Below are positions 1 to 7,322 of a stretch of DNA of 57,198 bases, in pieces (the first letter of the stretch is position 1; each line of letters opens with the position of its first letter). The stretch is taken from the NCBI RefSeq assembly GCF_020400725.1, contig NZ_JAINVG010000047.1, forward strand, positions 1 through 57,198, written 5' to 3'. The translations under genes were made by a program, and so were the position numbers. Below the pieces are notes generated by a model. That model was not told where the DNA came from and did not search any database. It saw only the letters and a list, made by a program, of their open reading frames with translations. The stretch is from Streptomyces sp. NK15101. GTDB lineage: Bacteria; Actinomycetota; Actinomycetes; Streptomycetales; Streptomycetaceae.

Positions 1-78
1 GTCGTCCCCCGCGCCTGGTCGGAATGGTGCGGCGTCGTCGACGCGTCGGGCGCGCTGGCGATCGTCCTGCTGGTCTGA
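1..78 (+). CDS. C-terminal end of an unidentified protein (partial)
   Basis: A reading frame open from the window edge ends at TGA 76-78. Its last 25 residues include a WSEWCGVVD stretch and a hydrophobic end (ALAIVLLV). I do not recognise the family. Only the tail is visible, so it could also belong to decayed sequence like the pseudogene that follows. The assignment as a real gene is weak. Confidence 0.3.
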   Translation, partial: VVPRAWSEWCGVVDASGALAIVLLV

Positions 79-915
79 CCGCGCCCTCACGGCACCGGTA
101 AGTACGAGGACTGCGACAACCAGGGCGTCGACGCCAAGAAGCGCTGCACCGCCATGCGTGACGCACTGGAGGCGACGGGGCGGCCCATCGTCCACAACAT
201 CTGTGAAGGGGACGTGAACCGGCCCTGGGAATGGGCGTCCGACGTGGGCCACCTGTGGCGGACCACCCACGGCATCAGCGACAGCCGGGGCGGCATGCTG
301 TCGATCGCCAGGCAGAACCTGCCGCTCGACGCCTACGCCGAGCCCGGCACCTGGAACGGCCCGGGGATGCCCGAGGTCGGCAACGGTGGGATGACGGACA
401 CCGAGTACCGGACCCGCTCCTCCCTCGTCGACCAGGATCCGCTGGGGAAGCAGAGCAGGGTCATCAGCGCCGAGGACGGCCGGTGTGTGGTCGTCGGTCT
501 GATGGCTGACGGGCGATCGCCCTGTTCAGCGAGTCGGACCGGCCCCAGCGCATCGCGACCACAGCGAAGGCGGCGGGCCTGCCCGGTGCGCGATCTGTGG
601 CAGCACGCGAGCGTCGCCGACACGTTCTCGGCCACCGTACCCGCCCCCGGCCGGCACGTCGTACCTGAGCGACGCCAGCGCCGAGAACGGCTGGGGTCCG
701 TCGAGAAGGACACCGGCGTCGGTGAGGCCGAGGCCGGGGGCCGCTCACCACGGGCGGCTCGTCCACGCCAAGGGGCTCGGGGTGCGCGCCTGCGGTGAGG
801 TGGATGGAGTACTGCCTCGGCGGGCGCCGGGACCGTGCGCCTCGTCGTCGCCGACGGCGGGGACGGCGTGAACCACGACCACGCGGACTGGGCCGACGCG
901 ACGGTCACCCGCTGA
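79..915 (+). pseudogene. Decayed GH27 alpha-galactosidase with NPCBM domain
   Basis: The frame beginning near 91 carries typical glycoside hydrolase family 27 segments: KYEDCDNQG, CTAMRDALEATGRPIVHNIC, PWEWASDVGHLWRTT, ISDSRGGMLSI, PGTWNGPGMPEVGNGGMTDT and AVDQDPLGKQ-like sequence. About 25 residues expected after TEYR are missing. Beyond about 510 the matching sequence (SESDRPQRIATTAKAAGLPG, RDLWQHAS) moves to other frames. A C-terminal NPCBM-like carbohydrate-binding part (TYLSDASAENGWGP, VRLVVADGGDGVNHDHADWAD) follows with more frame changes and ends at TGA 913-915. The N-terminal half of the enzyme is absent. Several deletions and frameshifts make this a dead remnant of a secreted alpha-galactosidase. 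Confidence 0.8.
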
Positions 916-934
916 TACGACGGCGCCCCCGGCG

Positions 935-968
935 GGCGCTCCTGTCCGGGTGCCCGGGCGGGAGCGCC
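935..968. terminator. Hairpin between convergent units
   Basis: GGCGCTCC (935-942) pairs with GGAGCGCC (961-968), and an inner CCGGG/CCCGG pairs in the loop. It lies between the end of the GH27 relic and the 3' end of the HAD gene on the other strand. It is GC-rich without a T-tract, as is usual for actinomycete terminators. Confidence 0.5.
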
Positions 969-1011
969 GTTCGCGCGGCCCGCCTGCCCACGTGATCGGC
1001 TTCGGGACCGG

Positions 1012-1812
1012 TCAGTGCCGAGGCGTTGCGCCGCCCCCGGGAGTGAGGAGGGCGGGCAGGTCGGCGAAGGAGTCGAGGACGTGGTCGGGCGTCCCGGAGG
1101 CGGCGCGGTGCGTCTCGGGGAGGTACTTCCCCGTCCTCACCAGTACGCCGGTGATGCCCGACCGCTGGGCGGCCAGCACGTCGGACTCGATGTCGTCGCC
1201 GACCATCAGCGCCTCCGACGCGTCGACGCCGAGGTGGGCGAGGGCGCTCGCGAAGAACGCCGGCGCCGGCTTGCCCGTCACCTCCGCCTCCGTACGGGCG
1301 GCCTTCTCGAGGCCTTCGAGGAACGCCCCGGTGTCCAGGTCGAGGCCGGCCTCGGTGCGCCAGTACAGATTGCGGTGCATCGACACCAGCCGGGCCCCGC
1401 CCTGCAGCTGCCGGAAGACCCGGTTGAGGGCCTCGTAGCCGAACTCGGCTCCCGCGCCCCCGAGCACGACGACGTCCGCGTCGCCCTCGTCGACGAGCGT
1501 GACCCCCGGCAGGTCGTCCCGTACGTCTCCGCTGTTGAGCAGGAGGCAGCGCGCGCCGGGGAAGCGCTCGCGCAGATACGCCGCGGTGGCCGCCGGCGCG
1601 GTCAGAACGTCCTCGGCACCCACGGGGAAGCCGAGTCCGGCCAGCCGTGAGGCGATGACGGCCCGCGTACGGGACGTGTTGTTGGTGACCAGCGTCACGG
1701 AGAGCCCCGCGGCGCGCAGCTGCTCCATGGCCCGGACCGCTCCGGGCAGCGCCTTCCAGGAAACGGTGAGGACGCCGTCGATGTCGATCAGGGCGGCTCG
1801 GATTCCCTTCAT
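1012..1812 (-). CDS. HAD-superfamily phosphatase, HAD-IIA (NagD/LHPP-like)
   Basis: A 266-residue haloacid dehalogenase phosphatase, presumably cytosolic. Motif I is at the start (IDIDGVL, nucleophile Asp10 and acid/base Asp12), motif II is LVTNNTSRT, the motif III lysine is in GKPAPAFF, and motif IV is MVGDDIESDV. A large cap between motifs II and III fits subclass IIA, whose members act on small phosphate esters (p-nitrophenyl phosphate, sugar phosphates, phospholysine). The gene is divergent from the MfnB-like operon, whose first product would be a furan phosphate ester. A phosphatase here could be the dephosphorylating step, but this is inference from position only. No strong ribosome binding site is seen before the ATG at 1812, so the start is not certain. 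Confidence 0.8.
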   Translation of the reverse strand: MKGIRAALIDIDGVLTVSWKALPGAVRAMEQLRAAGLSVTLVTNNTSRTRAVIASRLAGLGFPVGAEDVLTAPAATAAYLRERFPGARCLLLNSGDVRDDLPGVTLVDEGDADVVVLGGAGAEFGYEALNRVFRQLQGGARLVSMHRNLYWRTEAGLDLDTGAFLEGLEKAARTEAEVTGKPAPAFFASALAHLGVDASEALMVGDDIESDVLAAQRSGITGVLVRTGKYLPETHRAASGTPDHVLDSFADLPALLTPGGGATPRH

Positions 1813-2235
1813 GGGCCCGACCGTAGCCCAGGGACCCGCCGACCGCCCCCGCGGCCGTGCGACCGGCCTCCGCTTCCGTCGCGGTCCGAGCTCTTCGGAG
1901 CGATGACGGACACGTCACCGGCCTCCCGGACTTCCGCGGACGGGAGCGTGCGACCCCCGCGGAGGCCCTCCGTGCCTGGGGACGGGGGCAGGCAGACAGG
2001 GCTCCGAAGCACACAAGTGGGCATCGGGGGCGGTCGGCAGGGTCGGGCGTGCGTCGACAGGCGCCGGTGCACGGCGGTGCACACCGCATCATGAGCGTGC
2101 CTTTGCGCACCTCCCGGGAGCTCCGTGCGCCCTACCGGTGCCCACGGGGCGACGGAAAGGATGAGCGCATCGCAGGTGAACCGAGTGATCCGCACCCCTG
2201 TCCTCGGCCAGGTGGACATGCGGCGGAAGGAGCTC
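1813..2235. other. Divergent intergenic region before the furan-type operon
   Basis: About 420 bp between the divergent phosphatase and MfnB-like genes. No convincing coding sequence. It must hold both promoters, but I could not pick clear -35/-10 pairs. If the MfnB-like gene starts at 2125 or 2161 instead of 2236, the gap is shorter. Confidence 0.4.
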
Positions 2236-2994
2236 ATGGTGTTGCTTCTCATCTCCCCGGACGGCGTCGAGGAAGCCCTCGACTGTGCGAAGGCCGCGGA
2301 ACACCTCGACATCATCGACGTCAAGAAGCCCGACGAGGGCTCTCTGGGCGCCAACTTCCCCTGGGTCATCCGGGAGATCCGTGACGCGGTGCCGGCGGAC
2401 AAGCCGGTGTCCGCCACCCTGGGGGACGTGCCGTACAAGCCCGGTACGGTGGCGTTGGCCGCGCTGGGCGCGGTTGCCTCCGGCGCCACGTACATCAAGG
2501 TCGGCCTGTACGGCTGCACGACTCCCGAGCAGGGGGTCGAGGTGATGAGGGCGGTCGTCCGTGCGGTGAAGGACCACCGCCCCGAGGCGCTCGTCGTCGC
2601 CTCGGGATACGCCGACGCCCACCGCATCGGCTGCGTCAACCCACTCGCCCTGCCCGACATCGCCGTCCGCGCCGGTGCCGACGCGGCCATGCTGGACACC
2701 GCGATCAAAGACGGCACACGGCTCTTCGACCACGTCCCGCCCGACGCCTGCGCCGAGTTCGTCCGGCGCGCCCACGCCTCCGGTCTGCTCGCCGCCCTCG
2801 CGGGCAGCGTCAAGCAGGCCGATCTCGGTCCGCTGACCCGCATCGGCACGGACATCGTGGGCGTGCGGGGAGCGGTCTGCGCGGGCGGTGACCGCAACGC
2901 CGGGAGGATCCAGCCGCATCTGGTCGCCGCCTTCCGGGCGGAGATGGACCGGCAGGCCCGGGAGCGCACCGTCGGCGCTCGGGCCGTGAGCTGA
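2236..2994 (+). CDS. mfnB: MfnB-like (5-formylfuran-3-yl)methyl phosphate synthase
   Basis: In methanogens this family condenses two molecules of glyceraldehyde 3-phosphate into (5-formylfuran-3-yl)methyl phosphate, the furan of methanofuran. Family signatures are clear: an N-terminus MVLLLISPDG, DIIDVKKPDEGSLGANFPW (the DxK pair, Asp28/Lys30, matches the Schiff-base lysine region), GDVPYKPGT and GATYIKVGLYG. I start at ATG 2236 because archaeal members begin exactly here and GGAAGGAG lies at 2225-2232, although the spacer is short. Upstream in-frame ATGs at 2125, 2161 and 2218 would add non-conserved residues. The product is about 252 residues, near the family length. The next three genes are close or overlapping and oriented alike. 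No methanofuran genes (mfnA, mfnC and so on) are visible, so a furan secondary metabolite or signal is more likely than a C1 cofactor. Confidence 0.8.
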   Translation: MVLLLISPDGVEEALDCAKAAEHLDIIDVKKPDEGSLGANFPWVIREIRDAVPADKPVSATLGDVPYKPGTVALAALGAVASGATYIKVGLYGCTTPEQGVEVMRAVVRAVKDHRPEALVVASGYADAHRIGCVNPLALPDIAVRAGADAAMLDTAIKDGTRLFDHVPPDACAEFVRRAHASGLLAALAGSVKQADLGPLTRIGTDIVGVRGAVCAGGDRNAGRIQPHLVAAFRAEMDRQARERTVGARAVS

Positions 2995-3002
2995 CCACCG
3001 GG

Positions 3003-4412
3003 ATGCCGACACCGGAAGCCGGTCGCGTCCCCGGGCACCGTGCCGCACGCCTTGCCGTCGTCGACCCGGCCACCGGGGAGGCCTTCGACGAGGCCCCCGA
3101 CCAGCGGCCGCACGAGTTGGACGAGGCGGTCGCCCGGGCCCAGCGGGCCTGGCACGGCTGGCGCGCCGACCCCGCCGCCCGCACCACCGCCCTGCGCGCC
3201 GCGGCCGACGCCGTGGAAACGGCCGGAGACGACCTCGCCCGGCTGCTCACGCGGGAACAGGGCAAGCCCCTGGCCGAGTCGTACGCCGAGATCGCCCGTA
3301 CGGCGGCCCGGCTGCGCTACTTCGCCGACCTGGCCCCCAGGGTCCGTCGGATCGACGACGGCCGACCCGTGCACAGCGAGGTCCGCTGGCGGTCCGTCGG
3401 GCCCGTGGCCGCGATCGTGCCGTGGAACTTCCCGCTCCAGCTCGCGGCGGCGAAGTTCGCGCCCGCGCTGGCGGCCGGCAACACCGTGGTCCTCAAACCG
3501 TCCCCTCACACCCCGCTCGCCACCCGGCTGCTCGGCTCCGTCCTCGCCACCGTCCTGCCCGAGGACGTCCTGACCGTCGTCACCGGCCGTGAACCCCTCG
3601 GTGCCCGTCTCGCCGCCCACCCGGGCATCCGTCACGTCACCTTCACCGGCTCGGTGCCCACCGGCCGGGCCGTCGCCGGGGCCGCGGCGGCCTCGCTCGC
3701 CAGGGTCACCCTGGAACTGGGCGGCAACGACGCGGCCGTCCTCCTGGACGACGTCGACGTGGACCGGATCGCGGACCGGCTGTTCTGGGCCGCGTTCCGC
3801 AACTGCGGGCAGGTCTGCATGGCGGTCAAACGCGTCTACGCCCCTGCCCGGCTCCATGCCGAGGTCGTCGAAGCCCTCGCCCAGCGCGCGAAGACCGTCC
3901 CGGTCGGAGCCGGACTCGATCCGGACACCCGGATCGGTCCGGTCAGCAACGCTCCCCAGCTGGCCCGGGTCGAGCAGGTCACAGGGCGGGCCCTGGCGGA
4001 CGGCGCCCGGGTCGCGGCCGGTGGCCACCGACTCGACGGGGCGGGGTACTTCTTCGCTCCCACGATCCTCACCGACGTCCCGCCCGACAGCCCGGTGGTG
4101 ACCGAGGAACAGTTCGGACCGGTCCTGCCGGTACTTCCGTACCGAAACCTCGGCGAGGCCCTCGACGCGGCCAACGGCACCGGCTTCGGACTGGGCGGCT
4201 CCGTCTGGGGCACCGATCTCGACCGGGCCGAGGCGGTGGCCGACCGGCTCGAATGCGGCACGGCCTGGATCAACCACCATGCCGAACTCTCCCTCGCCCA
4301 GCCCTTCGCGGGCGTCAAGGACAGCGGGGTCGGTGTCGCGGGCGGACCGTGGGGCCTCTACGGCAACCTCCGGCCGTTCGTCGTCCACCGCCCGCGCGAG
4401 GAGGAAGCGTGA
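3003..4412 (+). CDS. NAD(P)-dependent aldehyde dehydrogenase
   Basis: A 469-residue member of the ALDH superfamily, oxidising an aldehyde to a carboxylate in the cytosol. Visible motifs are PWNFPLQL (cofactor-binding loop), TFTGSVPTGR, LELGGND (general-base Glu), NCGQVC with nucleophile Cys272, and EEQFGPVLPV. The length is normal. It starts 8 bp after the MfnB-like gene and its TGA overlaps the GTG of the dehydrogenase that follows, so the genes are probably cotranslated. In this operon the likely substrate is the formyl group of the furan made by the preceding enzyme, giving a furan-2-carboxylate. That is inference; the sequence shows only a generic ALDH. Confidence 0.88.
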   Translation: MPTPEAGRVPGHRAARLAVVDPATGEAFDEAPDQRPHELDEAVARAQRAWHGWRADPAARTTALRAAADAVETAGDDLARLLTREQGKPLAESYAEIARTAARLRYFADLAPRVRRIDDGRPVHSEVRWRSVGPVAAIVPWNFPLQLAAAKFAPALAAGNTVVLKPSPHTPLATRLLGSVLATVLPEDVLTVVTGREPLGARLAAHPGIRHVTFTGSVPTGRAVAGAAAASLARVTLELGGNDAAVLLDDVDVDRIADRLFWAAFRNCGQVCMAVKRVYAPARLHAEVVEALAQRAKTVPVGAGLDPDTRIGPVSNAPQLARVEQVTGRALADGARVAAGGHRLDGAGYFFAPTILTDVPPDSPVVTEEQFGPVLPVLPYRNLGEALDAANGTGFGLGGSVWGTDLDRAEAVADRLECGTAWINHHAELSLAQPFAGVKDSGVGVAGGPWGLYGNLRPFVVHRPREEEA

Positions 4413-5521
4413 CCACGAGGTTCCAGGCAGCCGTACTCCGCTCGTACGAGGACCCGTTCACGCTCGAGGAAGTGACCCTGCGTACGGAGCCGGGCCCCGG
4501 CGAGATCCTGGTCGAGATCGCGGGGGCCGGGATGTGTCGTACCGACCTCGCGGTACGGCGGTCGGCCGGCCGCAGCCCGCTCCCGGCGGTCCTCGGCCAC
4601 GAGGGCGCCGGGGTCGTCGTGGCGACGGGCGGCGGCCCCGGGATCGCGCTCGGCGTCGGGGACCACGTCGTGCTGAGCTTCGACTCCTGCGGCCACTGTC
4701 GGAACTGCCGGGCCGCCGCCCCCGCCTACTGCGACTCCTTCGCCTCCCTCAACCTCTTCGGCGGACGCGAGGAGGAACCACCGCGGCTCACCGACGCGAC
4801 CGGAAAGGCGCTGGCTCCCCGGTGGTTCGGCCAGTCCTCCTTCGCGGCGTACGCGCTCGTCCCGGCCCGCAACGCCGTCCGGGTCGACCCCGCCCTGCCG
4901 CTCGAACTCCTCGGGCCGCTCGGCTGCGGCTTCCTCACCGGGGCCGGAGCCGTACTCAACACCTTCGCCGCAGGACCCGGCGACACCCTCGCCGTCCTCG
5001 GCGCCGGAGCGGTGGGCCTGGCCGCCGTGATGGCGGCCACCGCCGCCGGCGTACGGACCGTGGCCGTCGACCGCCATCCCGTGCGGCTGGACCTGGCCGA
5101 ACGGTTCGGCGCGACACCGCTGTCCGCCGGATCGCGCGGGCTGCCCGAGCGGCTGCGCCGACTGACCGACGGCGGAGCCCAGTACGCCCTGGACACCACG
5201 GCCTCGGCCCCGCTCATCAACGACGCGCTCCAAGCCCTGCGACCCACCGGCACCCTCGGGCTCGTGGCACGCCTCCACACCTCCCTGCCGCTCGAACCGG
5301 GCACGCTCGACCGAGGCCGATGCATGCGCCACATATGCGAGGGCGACGCGGTACCCGGACTGCTGATACCCCGGCTGACCGGCCTGTGGCAGGCCGGCCG
5401 CTTCCCCTTCGACCGGCTGATCCGCACCTACCCGCTGGCCGACATCAACGAGGCCGAACGCGACTGCGACGCCGGCCGTGTGGTCAAACCCGTCCTGCTG
5501 CCGGAGAGAAGAGACCGATGA
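4409..5521 (+). CDS. Zinc-dependent alcohol dehydrogenase (MDR family)
   Basis: A medium-chain zinc alcohol dehydrogenase of 370 residues. The catalytic-zinc motifs are GMCRTDL and GHEGAG. The structural-zinc cysteines are Cys94, Cys97, Cys100 and Cys108 (C-x2-C-x2-C-x7-C). The Rossmann motif is GAGAVG. The long lobe and overall pattern resemble aryl or benzyl alcohol dehydrogenases. I chose GTG 4409, which overlaps the upstream stop and is preceded by GAGGAGGAA at 4399-4406; longer in-frame starts lie inside the ALDH gene. In context it could interconvert the hydroxymethyl and formyl groups of a furan, which is inference. Confidence 0.88.
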   Translation: MTTRFQAAVLRSYEDPFTLEEVTLRTEPGPGEILVEIAGAGMCRTDLAVRRSAGRSPLPAVLGHEGAGVVVATGGGPGIALGVGDHVVLSFDSCGHCRNCRAAAPAYCDSFASLNLFGGREEEPPRLTDATGKALAPRWFGQSSFAAYALVPARNAVRVDPALPLELLGPLGCGFLTGAGAVLNTFAAGPGDTLAVLGAGAVGLAAVMAATAAGVRTVAVDRHPVRLDLAERFGATPLSAGSRGLPERLRRLTDGGAQYALDTTASAPLINDALQALRPTGTLGLVARLHTSLPLEPGTLDRGRCMRHICEGDAVPGLLIPRLTGLWQAGRFPFDRLIRTYPLADINEAERDCDAGRVVKPVLLPERRDR

Positions 5522-6477
5522 GCGAAACCGCCACCACCGATGAGTCCCCCCGTCCCGCCACCGGAGGAGGCGCGGCCGCCACAGCGACTCGGCAGGCCGA
5601 CGCGGAAGGCGTGGAAGGAGGTGTGGGGCTGACCGCCCTCCTGGTCGCCGCGGCCCGGGCGATCGAGACCCACCGCCACGACAGCCTGGCTCAGGACGTG
5701 CACGCCGAACACTTCGTACGCGCCGCCCCGGCGTGTGCGGACTGGCCGGTGCGCATCGGACAGGTCCCGGAGGGGGACGACAACCCGCTGTGGGGCAGGT
5801 TCGCCCGCTACTTCGGGCTGCGGACCCGGGTCCTCGACGACTTCGTCCTCGGGTCGGTCCACGACGGCGCCCGTCAGGTGGTCCTGCTGGGCGCGGGGCT
5901 GGACACGCGCGCCTTCCGGCTGGACCTGCCGCCCGACTGCGTGGTCTTCGAGATCGACAGGGCGGGCGTGCTGGCCTTCAAGCAGCAGGTCCTCACGGAC
6001 CTGTCGGCCGCCCCGAGGACGAAGCGCGTCCCCGTACCGGTCGACCTGCGCGAGGATTGGGCCACCGCGCTGACCTCCACCGGCTTCGACCCGGCCGCAC
6101 CGAGCGTCTGGCTGGCCGAGGGGCTGCTCTTCTACCTGCCGGGTTCCACCGAGACGCACCTCATCGACACGATGGACCGGCTGACCACCTGGGGCAGCGC
6201 CCTGGCCTTCGAGGCCAAGCTGGAGAAGGACCTGCTGGCGTACCGCGACAGCGCGATCTACACGGCGACGCGCGAGCAGATCGGCATCGACCTGCTCGAC
6301 CTCTTCGACCTGGGACCGCGCCCCGACTCGGCGGGCCGCCTGACGGCCAGGGGCTGGTCCACGTCGATGTGCACGCCCTTCGACTTCACCCGCCGGCACG
6401 GCCGCGGTCCCCTCCCCGAGCCGAACGACGCCCTGGAGGGGAACCGGTGGGTCTTCGCCCACAAGCCCGGGGCGTGA
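5518..6477 (+). CDS. SAM-dependent methyltransferase, LCMT/PPM-like
   Basis: A 319-residue class I methyltransferase of the type abundant in actinomycetes (leucine carboxyl methyltransferase-like, TIGR00027). It has the SAM-binding motif VVLLGAGLDTRAFRL, the acidic VFEIDRAGVL, and WLAEGLLFYLP. The first 35 residues or so are a low-complexity Ala/Thr/Gly leader. ATG 5518 overlaps the TGA of the alcohol dehydrogenase (ATGA). As last gene of the operon it could methylate a carboxylate or hydroxyl on the furan product. Family members methylate carboxyl groups and small hydroxylated metabolites; the actual acceptor is unknown. Confidence 0.85.
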   Translation: MSETATTDESPRPATGGGAAATATRQADAEGVEGGVGLTALLVAAARAIETHRHDSLAQDVHAEHFVRAAPACADWPVRIGQVPEGDDNPLWGRFARYFGLRTRVLDDFVLGSVHDGARQVVLLGAGLDTRAFRLDLPPDCVVFEIDRAGVLAFKQQVLTDLSAAPRTKRVPVPVDLREDWATALTSTGFDPAAPSVWLAEGLLFYLPGSTETHLIDTMDRLTTWGSALAFEAKLEKDLLAYRDSAIYTATREQIGIDLLDLFDLGPRPDSAGRLTARGWSTSMCTPFDFTRRHGRGPLPEPNDALEGNRWVFAHKPGA

Positions 6478-6511
6478 CGTCCGCCGGGTCGACGGTGCGT
6501 CCCGGGACGGT

Positions 6512-6544
6512 CGGCCCCGCCCCGGGACGCCCGCGGGCGGGCCG
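6512..6544. terminator. GC-rich hairpin between convergent genes
   Basis: CGGCCCCGCCC (6512-6522) pairs, with one bulge, with GGGCGGGCCG (6535-6544), just before the 3' end of the EF-hand gene on the minus strand. Position and shape suit a shared terminator. Confidence 0.45.
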
Positions 6545-6546
6545 TG

Positions 6547-7086
6547 TCAGACGGTCGGTGCGCCCACCAGCCGGTCGCCGGGGATCCCGGCCAGGTCCGG
6601 TGCGTAGTAGTCCTCGATGCCGGCGGCCCACGTGGCCACGGTGATGCGGTCATCGGCGTCCGGGCCGAAGGCGTCGAAGAGCGCGTGGATGTTCGCCTCC
6701 TCGAAGCCGATCGCCGTCATCAGCGACATGAAGAGCGGGCGCTCGATCAGGCCGTCCCCGTCCGGGTCGCCGAGTGCGGAGAGCGCCTGGGCGAACTCGG
6801 TGATCGTGGGGCCGAAGCGCTCGGGGTCGAGCACGAAGGGGCGGAACTCCTCGACGGTGATCACGCCGTCGCCGTCGGCGTCCAGTTCGCCGGCCAGCGT
6901 CGTCCAATAGCGGCGGAACGCGGCCCGGATGGCCTCCTTGGCGCCGGCGTCCGATGCGACCGCCGCCTCCAGAACACGTCCCGTCATCAGATCGAAGTCG
7001 CCGGAGTCGATGACCCCGTTGCCGTTGGCGTCGAAGAGGGAGAAGACCAGTTCGACCCGCTTGGCGGCCTCAGTGCGCATGTCCAT
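6547..7086 (-). CDS. EF-hand calcium-binding protein (CabD-like)
   Basis: A 179-residue cytosolic protein of the calmodulin-like type found in Streptomyces (CabA-CabE). Three good EF-hand loops are visible: DANGNGVIDSGDF (from Asp19), DADGDGVITVEEF and DPDGDGLIERPLF. A fourth, GPDADDRITVATW, lacks the first Asp and is degenerate. Helical segments between the loops match a four-hand arrangement. The start at ATG 7086 leaves seven residues before the conserved RVELVFSLFD; a second ATG at 7080 is possible. Such proteins are thought to sense or buffer calcium. Nothing in the neighbourhood points to a partner. Confidence 0.8.
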   Translation of the reverse strand: MDMRTEAAKRVELVFSLFDANGNGVIDSGDFDLMTGRVLEAAVASDAGAKEAIRAAFRRYWTTLAGELDADGDGVITVEEFRPFVLDPERFGPTITEFAQALSALGDPDGDGLIERPLFMSLMTAIGFEEANIHALFDAFGPDADDRITVATWAAGIEDYYAPDLAGIPGDRLVGAPTV

Positions 7087-7278
7087 CACCTGTCTCGTGC
7101 GGCCCGTCGGCGCCGGGCCCGGCCCAATGGGTTCTCCCACGTAACCGCGCTGGAGGGAGAGCCGTGACGGTGAGGCGGTCGCCGTTACCGGAAGGAGTGA
7201 GCCCGACCTGATCGGCAAGACACCCCCTACTGAATCTTTTGCCCAACCCGTTGACCGACGGGTGAGCGGTCACGGCAA

Positions 7279-7305
7279 GGCCCCCGGGGTGGGTTCCCGG
7301 GGGCC
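7279..7305. terminator. Strong hairpin after the peroxidase gene
   Basis: GGCCCCCGGG (7279-7288) and CCCGGGGGCC (7296-7305) form a perfect 10-bp stem with a 7-nt loop, 18 bp beyond the end of the minus-strand DyP gene. Confidence 0.75.
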
Positions 7306-7322
7306 TCGGCGGTGGGGTGGGG

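Noticed and set aside
1809..4388. A long open frame on the minus strand opposite the MfnB-like and aldehyde dehydrogenase genes
   Set aside because: It is the GC-rich antisense shadow of genes with clear family motifs on the plus strand; its translation is low-complexity and matches nothing.
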